From: Thermodesulfovibrionales bacterium
Lineage (GTDB): Bacteria; Nitrospirota; Thermodesulfovibrionia; Thermodesulfovibrionales; SM23-35
Assembly: GCA_031082155.1 (NCBI GenBank)
Contig: JAVHLL010000023.1
Coordinates: 1-46,388 of the forward strand
Direction of reading: 5' to 3'
Length of the DNA: 46,388 nucleotides
In this document: in pieces, positions 24,790 to 33,566 of the stretch
Layout of the letters: every line of letters starts with the position of its first letter
Numbering within the stretch: the first letter of the stretch is position 1
Position numbers and translations under genes: made by a program
Notes under the pieces: generated by a model
What the model was told of the DNA's origin: nothing
Database searches by the model: none
Seen by the model: only the letters and a program-made list of their open reading frames with translations

Positions 24790-27212
24790 ACTCCTGTACC
24801 CAGTATGTCTTCGAAGGGACTGAGATCCTCTGTATTCCCGGGATGATGATGCGAGAAGACCATATAGTTGCCGATAGTCGCGCCTGCTGTCCAGGCAAAT
24901 AATTTATAGAAGGCATCGATGAATTCCTGGATATTCTCATAGGTTATCCGGACAGCCCTTTGATTCACGTATTCAGAAAAAGTATCAAGGAATGAAAAAT
25001 AGTGATGCTTAACGACATCGTCCCGGGCAGGGAATGCCGGACAGCACACATGCCATTCCTTAAGCAGCCGGTTGAAAAGGGTGTCAAGACCGGGGTCCCC
25101 GGATACATAGGGAATGCTCTCCCCCCTGTTGAGAAATGTCTTGAAGAGGGAGAAAAGCCTTTCCGATGGAGCATCCAGGAGGTCATCCATCGGGAGAGTC
25201 CTGAAAAAATAACACGCGCTTCTGTATTCCGCGCCGATTTTGGTCAATAACTGGTCAACCGAACCAATGCCTGCCCGGTTCCAGTCAACAGGCGCCTGCC
25301 CAAGCATATTCAAAAGGGCCTTTGTATCGACATACCCCCTCCGGAGAAAATATACGGGAGCTCTTGTGTGTGAATGGATGACGCCCGCAGAAGCCAGAAA
25401 CAAGAGCTTATACCCTCCCCTTACCAGTCTCATGCCAAGGTCAAGATCTTCCGCGTATGGCAGAGGTAAAAATTTGAACTCATCAAATATTTTTTTCCGG
25501 AAACAGGAGAAGACATTATCCAGTTGCATCAGCCTTCTTTTCTCGGATGAGAGAAGACGCTCGGTCTCCTCCCCGCGCATGTCACTTATTTTGTCTCTTG
25601 TATAGTCCAGTAATTTATTGTTATAAAACCAAAGCTGCCAGTTCGCAAAGAGATCCGCATCGCTTCTCGGAATCTGTTTGATGGATGCTCCGGCAATCTT
25701 CTCGTCTTTCAGCATCTCCGTGAGAATCCTGTGTATGCAGATATCATCCACAGGAACCGCATCTTGAGACATAAAAATGATGAAGTCTCCTGAGGCCTGT
25801 TCCGCACCAAGATTCCGTGTCGCGCCATGATTGAACGCAGCCGCGTCCAGAGAGATGATCTTTGCTCCATATGCCGCTGCAAACCCTGCCGTTCCATCTG
25901 ACGAACAGGAATCCATGACAATGATTTCAATATCCCGAATCCCTTTTTGTATCTTTATCTTCTCCAATACATATCTGAAATCCGTTCCCGCATTCCGGGT
26001 TGGAATTATTACAGAGACTTTGGTATCGATCGCATTCACAGTCCCAGCTTTGATTTCCGGAATGATATATTGCTCTCTTCTGATATTTTTGCGTGCCAAT
26101 GTTCTTCTTATGGTATTCTTCACTTTGGCAATGAGCACTCCGGCGCCGCTGTCAATCCCGACTGCTATGCTTTTCATAAGCAGATTATATATTCGCTCTC
26201 TTTTCGTCTCCGGCGGGACACACAGAGATTTGAGTGTTTTTCTGTAGAGGTTCAGGACTTTCCAGCCGGTGCTTTTCTCAATCTCTTCGATATATCTGTT
26301 TCGGTCCTCCAACCGGGATTCCAGGTCACGAAGCACTCCTGCACCTACTTGCCTCTCGTATTCACGCTTGCGCAAATGCGCCGGGGAATCATCTGCAGGC
26401 GGTTCTTTCCCTGGGAATGGACTTCTGTGCTCTTCCAGGGCATGACGCTGCAGTTTTTTTCTCAGGGAATAGCGATAAACTGCTTCAGAGGTTCTTCTCG
26501 CCGCGTGTTTTTGCAGCATCCTGATGCAATATTCTTTTTCCTCTAATGCAGTTTCTGTCGGCTCATCACGCATGCTCCGGCATGTAGTTTGTGCGGTACG
26601 GACAGGGCTGTGAAGAAAAGAACTTTCGGCAGCTACTCTGATAAGAAGATCCCAGTCGCTGGCATCACCGAGGGATTCATCAAACCCTCCGGCAGTCCTG
26701 AGGATTTCACCATAATACAGGAGCGAGACAGCGGGGATATAATCCTCAAAGAACAGCATTTCTGATGAGAAGTCCTGCGAAGGCAATTGATACCAGGATG
26801 TCTCGACAAAAATATCATTGTGCTGATCATACGAGAGGCTTACCGCATCCACATCCGAGTAAGCGACCTTGCAATCAGTCCCTTCAAAGACAGCCTGCAA
26901 GGTTGCGGTATGTTCAGGATACAGCACATCGCCGTCACTGAGGAATCCGATGTATTCGCCGCGCGCATGCGCGATGCCTGCATTCCCGGAATGTGCCCTG
27001 CCGGTATTTCTTTCGATCCGGACATACCTGAGTGACACCTCTCCGAGCATGCCCTTCATTGCATCGAGGGGAAGGTCGTGGGCGCCATTGTTCACCAGCA
27101 CAACCTCAATCGGTCTGTAGGTCTGCCCGGCTATGCTCTGCAGGGCGCGTCTGAGCAGCTTCTGTCTGCCCTCTGTTCTCACGACTAAGGAAATCAAGGG
27201 ATATTTAGACAT
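24786..27212 (-). CDS. Two-domain GT2 glycosyltransferase with central coiled coil (pair 2)
   Basis: This 808-residue protein has GT2 domain 1 at about 5-215 (ISLVVRTEGRQKLLRRAL; IGFLSDGDVLYPEH, where DGD keeps the DxD pattern). A charged helical linker spans about 255-300. GT2 domain 2 covers about 395-620 (VSVIIPTRNAGTDFRYVLEK; FIIFMSQDAVPVDD; YAEDLDLGMRLVRGG). A C-terminal helical tail of about 190 residues follows. Domain 2 and the tail resemble the 31056-33431 protein (HSHTRAPVYFLRRGYVDT versus HSHNRPALYFLKRSYTDT), so the two are paralogs. The SQDAVP form is common in rhamnosyltransferase-like GT2 enzymes. The start lacks a visible ribosome binding site. It overlaps the next GT4 gene by ATGA and follows the 27332-28315 gene by 119 bases. 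Confidence 0.87.
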   Translation of the reverse strand: MSKYPLISLVVRTEGRQKLLRRALQSIAGQTYRPIEVVLVNNGAHDLPLDAMKGMLGEVSLRYVRIERNTGRAHSGNAGIAHARGEYIGFLSDGDVLYPEHTATLQAVFEGTDCKVAYSDVDAVSLSYDQHNDIFVETSWYQLPSQDFSSEMLFFEDYIPAVSLLYYGEILRTAGGFDESLGDASDWDLLIRVAAESSFLHSPVRTAQTTCRSMRDEPTETALEEKEYCIRMLQKHAARRTSEAVYRYSLRKKLQRHALEEHRSPFPGKEPPADDSPAHLRKREYERQVGAGVLRDLESRLEDRNRYIEEIEKSTGWKVLNLYRKTLKSLCVPPETKRERIYNLLMKSIAVGIDSGAGVLIAKVKNTIRRTLARKNIRREQYIIPEIKAGTVNAIDTKVSVIIPTRNAGTDFRYVLEKIKIQKGIRDIEIIVMDSCSSDGTAGFAAAYGAKIISLDAAAFNHGATRNLGAEQASGDFIIFMSQDAVPVDDICIHRILTEMLKDEKIAGASIKQIPRSDADLFANWQLWFYNNKLLDYTRDKISDMRGEETERLLSSEKRRLMQLDNVFSCFRKKIFDEFKFLPLPYAEDLDLGMRLVRGGYKLLFLASAGVIHSHTRAPVYFLRRGYVDTKALLNMLGQAPVDWNRAGIGSVDQLLTKIGAEYRSACYFFRTLPMDDLLDAPSERLFSLFKTFLNRGESIPYVSGDPGLDTLFNRLLKEWHVCCPAFPARDDVVKHHYFSFLDTFSEYVNQRAVRITYENIQEFIDAFYKLFAWTAGATIGNYMVFSHHHPGNTEDLSPFEDILGTGV

Positions 27213-27331
27213 AACACATCGTATATATTACAAAAATTAACAAGGCCGAGCACTGAGAACGTTGCGTATAAGTTTCCGTCAAGTCCAAGCTGTTTCAGGG
27301 TGAAACTGACAAACGTATCAGGGAATGTCGG

Positions 27332-28315
27332 TCAGCAGAATAACTTTCTGGTCTTCGCAAGAAAAAACTCTTTGTGCCAGCAAGATGTCATAATACGAGA
27401 GAGTTGTCTGTTCCGCACTCTTTTCTGTTTCATAAGGACCCTCCGTTTCCGCATCATCCTTGGACACAGCTTTATTGCATCCCATTTTGCCCGCACATAG
27501 AGAGAAAATTTCCTGTATTTCACCGCGAAATACAGGAACTCTACCAGGTTTCCAAGAAGATAGAAAGGGAAACATCTGAAAAAAACAGCGACGGGCACAT
27601 TTTTCATCCGCACGAATTCCGAATTCCTCAGAGAATAATAAATCGCCTTGGTACTCATCTCTTTTATTGTAGACCGAACCTTGTGAAAAACGATAGCAGA
27701 AGGGACATAGAGAACCTTCCAATCCGCAAGTTGTGCCCTGAAATTCAAATCTGTGTCCTCATAAATCAAAAAAAAGTCTTCATCCAGAAACCCGATATCT
27801 TCTATCATGGCCCGTCTGTACAGTGCTGCCCCTGCACAGGCGCCGAACACAAATTCCTGTTCGTTGTACAGGTTGACAGATAGTCCCTCCCCGCGTTTGA
27901 ATCCCCGTAGTGCGGTGGAAATGCCATCTCCTGCACTGTCGATAACACCCCTGTCTGCTACGATCATCTTTGTGGCGCCGATGCCGATTCCCTGATCTGC
28001 TTCCATTGCCCGGCAGAGGTTCTGCAGGCAGTCTTTTTCAACCTTCACATCATTATTGAGGAGCATGATATAATCACCTGCCGCATGCCTGAGGCCCTCG
28101 TTATTCGCTCCGGCGAAGCCGATGTTTTGAGCCAGGGAAATGATCTTTACCCGGGGGAAAGCTTCCCGCACATACTCGAGAGAGCCGTCACGTGATGCAT
28201 TGTCAACAAGAATGACTTCGATATTGCTGAAGGATTGTTCAAACAATGATTCAAGGCAATCTCTGAGCAAATGTTTGCCATTGTAATTGACAACAATTAC
28301 CGATATCGTCTTCAA
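27332..28315 (-). CDS. GT2-family glycosyltransferase, rhamnosyltransferase-like
   Basis: This 327-residue GT-A enzyme contains ISVIVVNYNGKHLLRDCLES, VILVDNASRDGSLEY, NIGFAGANNEGLRHA and the DxD-equivalent IMLLNNDVKV. It ends its catalytic part with LIYEDTDLNFRAQLADWKV, the pattern of WbbL-type rhamnosyl- and related transferases. The last ~70 residues are basic with hydrophobic patches (VAVFFRCFPFYLLGNLVEF) and may associate with the inner membrane. The start is a TTG without a good nearby ribosome binding site, so the first residues are uncertain. It is the first gene of the long minus-strand glycan operon, divergent from the methyltransferase gene. Confidence 0.85.
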   Translation of the reverse strand: MKTISVIVVNYNGKHLLRDCLESLFEQSFSNIEVILVDNASRDGSLEYVREAFPRVKIISLAQNIGFAGANNEGLRHAAGDYIMLLNNDVKVEKDCLQNLCRAMEADQGIGIGATKMIVADRGVIDSAGDGISTALRGFKRGEGLSVNLYNEQEFVFGACAGAALYRRAMIEDIGFLDEDFFLIYEDTDLNFRAQLADWKVLYVPSAIVFHKVRSTIKEMSTKAIYYSLRNSEFVRMKNVPVAVFFRCFPFYLLGNLVEFLYFAVKYRKFSLYVRAKWDAIKLCPRMMRKRRVLMKQKRVRNRQLSRIMTSCWHKEFFLAKTRKLFC

Positions 28316-28581
28316 AATGAATAAGTCCGCTCCTTACAGAACAGAGTGCATCCGGATAAATTCTATCGCGTAGACCCTTCCGCTCTCTATACATAATATA
28401 CACCTCTCTCATAATTCACAATATATCATCTGAGCCAATTGCGCTGCAAAAAATTGCGGGTGCGCTCTTTCCTGCAAGTTTGTGCATAAAATGGGGCTAT
28501 TCAAAAACCGCATTCCCTGGATGCCGCTCCTCCAAAACTTATTTTTGTCAAATCCGGAATAAGATATAATGAAAGAGAAAC
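28316..28581. other. Divergent control region inside the glycan island
   Basis: No gene fits in this gap. It separates the leftward glycosyltransferase operon from the rightward methyltransferase. On the plus strand a perfect TATAAT (28565-28570) lies just before the methyltransferase; its -35 match is weak. On the minus strand AT-rich TATATTATG sequences (near 28393-28402) could serve as a -10 box. No operator repeat is evident. Confidence 0.4.
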
Positions 28582-28592
28582 AGGAGAACAAT

Positions 28593-29801
28593 TTGGATAC
28601 ATGGATAGCAAAAGCAGCCTCGTTATACGGAAAGCTCCTGAGGAGAGAAACCTCCCTGCTCTCTGCCCGTACCGATCCGGTTATTGAAGCGTTTGTGCGG
28701 GACCAGATTGAAAAGCCGGCCACATTCAATTCAACTATCAGCAAAAACGACGACATGTATTTGTTCGCATTGCAACATTTTAAAGGTAACAGGGACCGGG
28801 CGTGCATCGAATTGCTGACCACAGGGAAACAGGGCATGGATGTAATCCGTCAAATCATACGCTGGAACTTCAAGGGTTTTGAGAATGTCTCAGGCTTTCT
28901 TGATTTCGCGAGTGGGCATGGACGCCTTACAAGGTTTTTGACACAGGAACTCTCACCCACGCGCATATCGGTTTGTGATATTTCCGAAGACGCGGTAAAG
29001 TTTCAGAAGAAGCAGTTCGGTGTAAACGGTATAGTGTCTGTTCAGGATCCCCAGAAATTTAAAGCAGACCGCCAATATGATTGCATCTTCGTTGCCTCTC
29101 TTTTCAGTCATCTTCCGGAAAAATATTTTACCGGCTGGTTGAAGCAGTTATATGAATTGCTGACCAAGAACGGGGTGCTGGTATTCAGTGTACATGACGC
29201 TGAAGTACTCCCTGCTCACCTGACAATGAAAGGCAAGGATATTCTGTTCCTCCTCGAAAGTGAAAGCAGATCCCTCAACAAGGAGGAATATGGAACTACG
29301 TATGTAACCGAATCATTCATAAGCAGAATAATCGCGCAGATTACCGGGGGATCCCGGTATTATCGGAAGAAAAGGGGGCTCTGGTGGTTCCAGGACCTTT
29401 ATATACTCTCAAAGAATCCGGACAAAGATTTCGGTGATTTTGATATCTTTCAGGGACCCGCAGGATATGTAGACAGGGGTGTCATTACAGACAAGAATGA
29501 AATATGCTTTGACGGATGGGCTGCTGATTTCGGTACGGACACACATATAAAAGAGATACAAATAAGCGTGAAGGGGAAGATAATCCACCGGTGTATCCCG
29601 ACTTATGACCGTCCTGATATTTCCCGCGCATTCCACGATACACAAGGGCTGAAATCCGGTTTTTCGTGCTGTTTCCCGGGAGACGCGGCAGATCCTTCCG
29701 ACATAGTTATCATCAAAGCAATAAATAGCCTTACTATGGAGCATATTCTCAGAATCGGCACTTTAGCATCAATGACAGAGCCGGCATTTACACATCCTTG
29801 A
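28593..29801 (+). CDS. SAM-dependent methyltransferase with C-terminal beta domain
   Basis: This protein has about 402 residues. Residues about 95-260 are a class I methyltransferase: FLDFASGHGRLTRFL (motif I), VCDISEDAVKF (motif II), YDCIFVASLFSHLPEKYF (motif IV), LLTKNGVLVFSVH. From about 300 a separate beta-rich module follows, with FDGWAADFG, YDRPDISRAFHDT and LKSGFSCCFP. This GWA/RPD/SGF pattern recurs beside glycosyltransferases and methyltransferases and may bind glycans. TTG at 28593 is chosen over ATG at 28569 because AGGAG stands 6 bases before it and the ATG overlaps a TATAAT. It is the only plus-strand gene in the island, convergent with the 29808 gene (6 bases apart). It likely methylates a sugar of the same glycan. 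Confidence 0.8.
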   Translation: MDTWIAKAASLYGKLLRRETSLLSARTDPVIEAFVRDQIEKPATFNSTISKNDDMYLFALQHFKGNRDRACIELLTTGKQGMDVIRQIIRWNFKGFENVSGFLDFASGHGRLTRFLTQELSPTRISVCDISEDAVKFQKKQFGVNGIVSVQDPQKFKADRQYDCIFVASLFSHLPEKYFTGWLKQLYELLTKNGVLVFSVHDAEVLPAHLTMKGKDILFLLESESRSLNKEEYGTTYVTESFISRIIAQITGGSRYYRKKRGLWWFQDLYILSKNPDKDFGDFDIFQGPAGYVDRGVITDKNEICFDGWAADFGTDTHIKEIQISVKGKIIHRCIPTYDRPDISRAFHDTQGLKSGFSCCFPGDAADPSDIVIIKAINSLTMEHILRIGTLASMTEPAFTHP

Positions 29802-29807
29802 CAATAT

Positions 29808-31055
29808 TTACCCCCTGTGCAAGAGCCGCGCAAAAATACTTTCTGTATGGAATGCTTCCTCTTCAATCCTGATCGGATACTGGATATTCCTTTTGAATTC
29901 CGCAATACGCTCCGGATTTTCTGCGAGAAAAGTAATTTTTTCGGCAAGGTCGGCGGAGTCTCCGACCCTGAAAGTTAAACCATTCCACCCGTCTTTTATT
30001 ACTTCGCTCATGCCGCCGATATCAGAGGTAATGACAGGGATACCATACGCCAGGCTTGTACTAATGGTCAAAGGAGCATTTTCATACCAGATTGACGGTA
30101 CGATCACCACATCAACCGACTCGAGTATGGTCTCAATAGTGTTGAAATTGTACGATCCTCTGAAATTGATCCGGGCGTCCTTCCCCGCCATTTTGAGCAC
30201 GGTCTTCTGATAGTCGACCTCATGAAAACATCCGCCCCAGATCTCCAGATGTATATTCCTGTTTTTTGCTTTCTTGAACCCGTCTATCATAATATGGACC
30301 CCTTTATGATACTGAACAGTGCCGATGTATCCGAAGGTGATCACCTCACCGGGTTTCCTGGAAAAGTATTTCTTCTTTGTTCTGTAATCGAACCCGTGCC
30401 GTGAAAGCAGAAATTTAGCTTCAGGAATGAACCCCACATAGTTAAAAAGACTTATGAGGAACAGCGAGGGAGACAACAGGCAATCACAGCAATCCAGCAA
30501 GGCATGGGCATCCAGAATTCTTTTTTCCATTCTCTCCCTGGTAACGTTCGTAAAACAATATTTCAGGCAGTTTTTCCCTTCATCAGGCCCGTCGCAGAGT
30601 GTATTGTCGGACCTGAGCATAATACCCATCGGACACATCATAAAGTAATCAGTGACCATAAAAACAACCTTTACGCCGCAATCCCTGGCTGCTTGCATCG
30701 CGGAGGCAATTCTGAGCGGATGCGCGCAATGGTAGAGGTCAAATTTTTCTGTTTCGAAAATTTTTTTTGTTCCTTCGTAAATAACCGGGTCCAGAAAATC
30801 GAAGACAAAGGTGAGATCATCCGGATGGCTTGCATGTTGCAGGGCAATGACCGGCACCCCTTCGAATGAGTATTCCTTGTATAATAAATCTGTCTTATGG
30901 AACTTCTGGAAGTTGTCCTCGTCTCTGAACGCATACGTTAAGACCTTCACATAATGCCCCATCTTTTGAAGCTGCTTCGAAAGATTAAGGACATACCGTT
31001 CCGTCCCGGTATAATGCCGGGGGAAAAACTGGTGTACACCTATAAGAATCCTCAC
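29808..31055 (-). CDS. GT4-family glycosyltransferase (pair 1)
   Basis: This 415-residue GT-B glycosyltransferase has N-terminal domain MRILIGVHQFFPRHYTGTERY and C-terminal domain TFGYIGTVQYHKGVHIMIDG, ending in ISTSLAYGIPVITSDIGGMSE, where the donor helix normally carrying Glu reads TSLAYG. This is a real difference from the pair 2 protein (ESLLCS) and might affect activity. A Cys-rich segment appears at about 145-168 (CPMGIMLRSDNTLC, then CLKYC). GTG follows the upstream stop codon directly (TGAGTG), so it is translationally coupled to the GT2-GT2 gene. The gene ends 6 bases from the convergent methyltransferase gene with no terminator between. Confidence 0.86.
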   Translation of the reverse strand: MRILIGVHQFFPRHYTGTERYVLNLSKQLQKMGHYVKVLTYAFRDEDNFQKFHKTDLLYKEYSFEGVPVIALQHASHPDDLTFVFDFLDPVIYEGTKKIFETEKFDLYHCAHPLRIASAMQAARDCGVKVVFMVTDYFMMCPMGIMLRSDNTLCDGPDEGKNCLKYCFTNVTRERMEKRILDAHALLDCCDCLLSPSLFLISLFNYVGFIPEAKFLLSRHGFDYRTKKKYFSRKPGEVITFGYIGTVQYHKGVHIMIDGFKKAKNRNIHLEIWGGCFHEVDYQKTVLKMAGKDARINFRGSYNFNTIETILESVDVVIVPSIWYENAPLTISTSLAYGIPVITSDIGGMSEVIKDGWNGLTFRVGDSADLAEKITFLAENPERIAEFKRNIQYPIRIEEEAFHTESIFARLLHRG

Positions 31056-33431
31056 TCACACACCTCTCTGAAGTGAATGAACCTGGTCCACAGAATTTGC
31101 CGCAAGATAATGCCCGGCAGTCAGGCAAAACAGCTTGTATATGCTTTGTACCAGGTCCGTTTCTATCTCATGAACACTGCTATAGCGGGAGGTAAAGTCT
31201 GCAAAGCTCCGGGAAACCGCCTGAACCTCGGTATAGAATTCGCTGATCATTTTCTTGTGATAAACGGGAGGTATCGGCTTAAAAAATTCGTCCACCATCT
31301 GGTCTCCTTCCGGCGGCTGGGCGATTGCATGAATGCCATGAATCCGGTGGGCAAGGCAGTCGATGACCGTACTGACCGCATCAGAAGGATTCCGCATGCG
31401 CCAGTCCTCTTGCAGGAGAGGAGAGAGACAAATTTTCAATCCTGAATAGGCAAAACTGAGCGCCTCCAGAATCGCATCCGGAGGGTTCGCTCTCCTTTTC
31501 ATGTGCAGGAGATTCCAGAGGGCAGTCGTATCTGTATAACTTCTTTTCAAGAAATAGAGAGCCGGTCGATTATGGGAGTGTATTACCGCATTCGATGACT
31601 GGAAGAGAAGCGTATGGTTGTCGTGTATCAAGCGGATGCCGAGGTCAAAATCTTCTGCGTACTCTGAAATATATTTATACTCATCGAAGACCGCCTTCCT
31701 GATGCCCAGGCTGACACTATCCAATTTTGCCAATGATCTTTTTGACTGCAGGTCGAGTGCGTCAAAGTCATCGAATAATGAATTATTACTGAGACTGTCA
31801 TGGTCGCAGCCCAGATATTTTATATTGTGACTCCAGTATGACCAGCAGGAAAAGAGGTCTGCATCGGAACGGGGAATCTGTCTCGCAGAAACTGCCGAAG
31901 CCTTCCCCTGATGAATCGGGGACAGAAGCTTGAATAACCATTGGGTACTCACAGGCACAGCATCCTGAACGGTGAATACAAGGAACTCTCCTGAAGCTTT
32001 CTCTGCGGCAAAATTGCGTGTACCGGCATGATGGAAATCTCCTGAAGCGATCTGGAAAACATTATCTGTATATTCCCGGGCAATCTTTACCGTGCTGTCT
32101 TCAGAACCGGAGTCAACGATGATCAACTCTATCTCGCCGATGCCTTCCTGCTGGGTTATTTTCCGCAATACATAATCAAATTCCTCGCCGGCGTTCTTTG
32201 TCGGGATAAGAACCGACACTCTGGAGAGAAGAGGATTCCCCTCTGTTTCCTGAACCACATACGATGGGGGAGGAGGAATTTCGATCGGGATTGACGCTCT
32301 CTTCACAGACTTGTTGAACAATAACTTTTTGTTGGCTTTCCTTAACGTTGCCTTGAATCCCTGATTTTTGAATACGCTGAGTCCTTTTGCAAAAAGGCTG
32401 TCTTTGACCCTGCGGGCAGAGGGAGTGCTCAATATCCGGTTTCTCAGCCTGCGATATCTCTCGAGTACCCTCCACCCCAGGGTATCCCTCATCGCATGAA
32501 TCAGGGCATTACTCTCATGGAGAAGTGCCTGCAGTTCCCGTATCTCAGACGAAAGCATGTCTTTCCGGGAATTACTTTCTCTCAAGGCAGCGTCCTTCCT
32601 TTCTATCTCTGCTGAGAGATTCACTACCAACGATTCTTTCTCTTTCACGAGATTTCTCGTATACACATGCCGTGACATATATCTGCGGATTCTCTCGGGA
32701 GTGATCTTATCAAGATGCTTCGAAATTACTCTCATATAGGATTGTTCCAGATATTTCTGGTTCCTGTTGTCCTGGGATATCTGAAAGTCCGAGCTCCATT
32801 GATTATAGTAAGCGGTGGTTCTCTTGATATGATGAAATGGATACTTTTCGCCAATTCTGATGAGTGCATCCCAGTCTTCATAGAGATCCAGCGTAACATC
32901 AAGACCATGCAAATCAAGAAACACATCCCTGCTGAAGAGAAGACACATGAACGGGATATAGTTTTCGAAGACCAGCAGGTCGTAATCAAAATCCCGCGAA
33001 AAAGCCAGTTCTTTCCTCCTGCCTTTGAATTCACAGGCTTCGGTATCATATTCTTTAAAGACAAAAAAAGCGTCCGAATATACAACTTTGTACTCACTCT
33101 GGTTTAAAAACCCGATCAGTGTGGAAACATGATCGGGGCAGAGATCATCATCGTCGTCCAAAAAACCGATATAGTCACCGCGGGCATGTTCAATGCCCGC
33201 ATTCCCTGCGTTTGCCCTGCCGGTATTCTTTCCAAGTCTGATATAAATAAGTGAAACGTCTCCAAGGATGTTTTTTATCTCGCTGATGTCAAGGTCACAT
33301 CCACCGTCATTTACCAGGACAACTTCGATCGGCCTGTAGACCTGCCCTGCTATGCTCCGGAGAGCATCCTTAAGCAGTTTTGGCCTGTCTTTGGTTCTTA
33401 CGATAAGGGAAACTGAGGGGTTCTGTGACAT
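31056..33431 (-). CDS. Two-domain GT2 glycosyltransferase with central coiled coil (pair 1)
   Basis: This 791-residue protein has GT2 domain 1 at about 7-225 (VSLIVRTKDRPKLLKDAL; IGFLDDDDDLCPDH). A heptad-rich coiled coil follows at about 270-320 (LVVNLSAEIERKDAALRESN onward). GT2 domain 2 covers about 400-620 (VSVLIPTKNAGEEFDYVLRK; FLVFTVQDAVPVST; YAEDFDLGIRLIHD), then a helical C-terminal tail of about 170 residues ending near LFCLTAGHYLAAN. Domain 1 is closest to the pair 3 protein and domain 2 plus tail to the pair 2 protein, which suggests domain shuffling among the three. A TATAAT at 33440-33445 lies only nine bases before the ATG and no ribosome binding site is visible, so the mRNA may be leaderless. 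Confidence 0.87.
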   Translation of the reverse strand: MSQNPSVSLIVRTKDRPKLLKDALRSIAGQVYRPIEVVLVNDGGCDLDISEIKNILGDVSLIYIRLGKNTGRANAGNAGIEHARGDYIGFLDDDDDLCPDHVSTLIGFLNQSEYKVVYSDAFFVFKEYDTEACEFKGRRKELAFSRDFDYDLLVFENYIPFMCLLFSRDVFLDLHGLDVTLDLYEDWDALIRIGEKYPFHHIKRTTAYYNQWSSDFQISQDNRNQKYLEQSYMRVISKHLDKITPERIRRYMSRHVYTRNLVKEKESLVVNLSAEIERKDAALRESNSRKDMLSSEIRELQALLHESNALIHAMRDTLGWRVLERYRRLRNRILSTPSARRVKDSLFAKGLSVFKNQGFKATLRKANKKLLFNKSVKRASIPIEIPPPPSYVVQETEGNPLLSRVSVLIPTKNAGEEFDYVLRKITQQEGIGEIELIIVDSGSEDSTVKIAREYTDNVFQIASGDFHHAGTRNFAAEKASGEFLVFTVQDAVPVSTQWLFKLLSPIHQGKASAVSARQIPRSDADLFSCWSYWSHNIKYLGCDHDSLSNNSLFDDFDALDLQSKRSLAKLDSVSLGIRKAVFDEYKYISEYAEDFDLGIRLIHDNHTLLFQSSNAVIHSHNRPALYFLKRSYTDTTALWNLLHMKRRANPPDAILEALSFAYSGLKICLSPLLQEDWRMRNPSDAVSTVIDCLAHRIHGIHAIAQPPEGDQMVDEFFKPIPPVYHKKMISEFYTEVQAVSRSFADFTSRYSSVHEIETDLVQSIYKLFCLTAGHYLAANSVDQVHSLQRGV

Positions 33432-33439
33432 AGCATTTG

Positions 33440-33445
33440 ATTATA
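33440..33445 (-). promoter_or_regulatory. Possible -10 box of the pair 1 operon
   Basis: A perfect minus-strand TATAAT lies 9 bases before the ATG at 33431. The -35 position is only T-rich. If used, transcription would start within a few bases of the start codon. Confidence 0.4.
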
Positions 33446-33494
33446 CTACAAGAAACTATACAGAAAAAAGCCGTGTTTCTGGCCGCTTGTACTC

Positions 33495-33523
33495 TTGAGA
33501 TATTCCTGCTCTCATGCCATAAT
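33495..33523 (+). promoter_or_regulatory. Sigma-70-type promoter for gatAB
   Basis: TTGAGA (33495-33500), 17-base spacer, CATAAT (33518-33523). The predicted start near 33530 leaves a short leader to the ribosome binding site AGGAGG at 33557-33562 and supports the GTG start of gatA. Confidence 0.6.
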
Positions 33524-33566
33524 TAAAAATTCATTGCTGCGGAAATCAATTCTGAGAGGAGGACTT

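Noticed and set aside
33495-33566. 24-residue N-terminal extension of gatA
   Set aside because: It would start on the -35 box, has no ribosome binding site, and the GTG at 33567 gives the family N-terminus and length.
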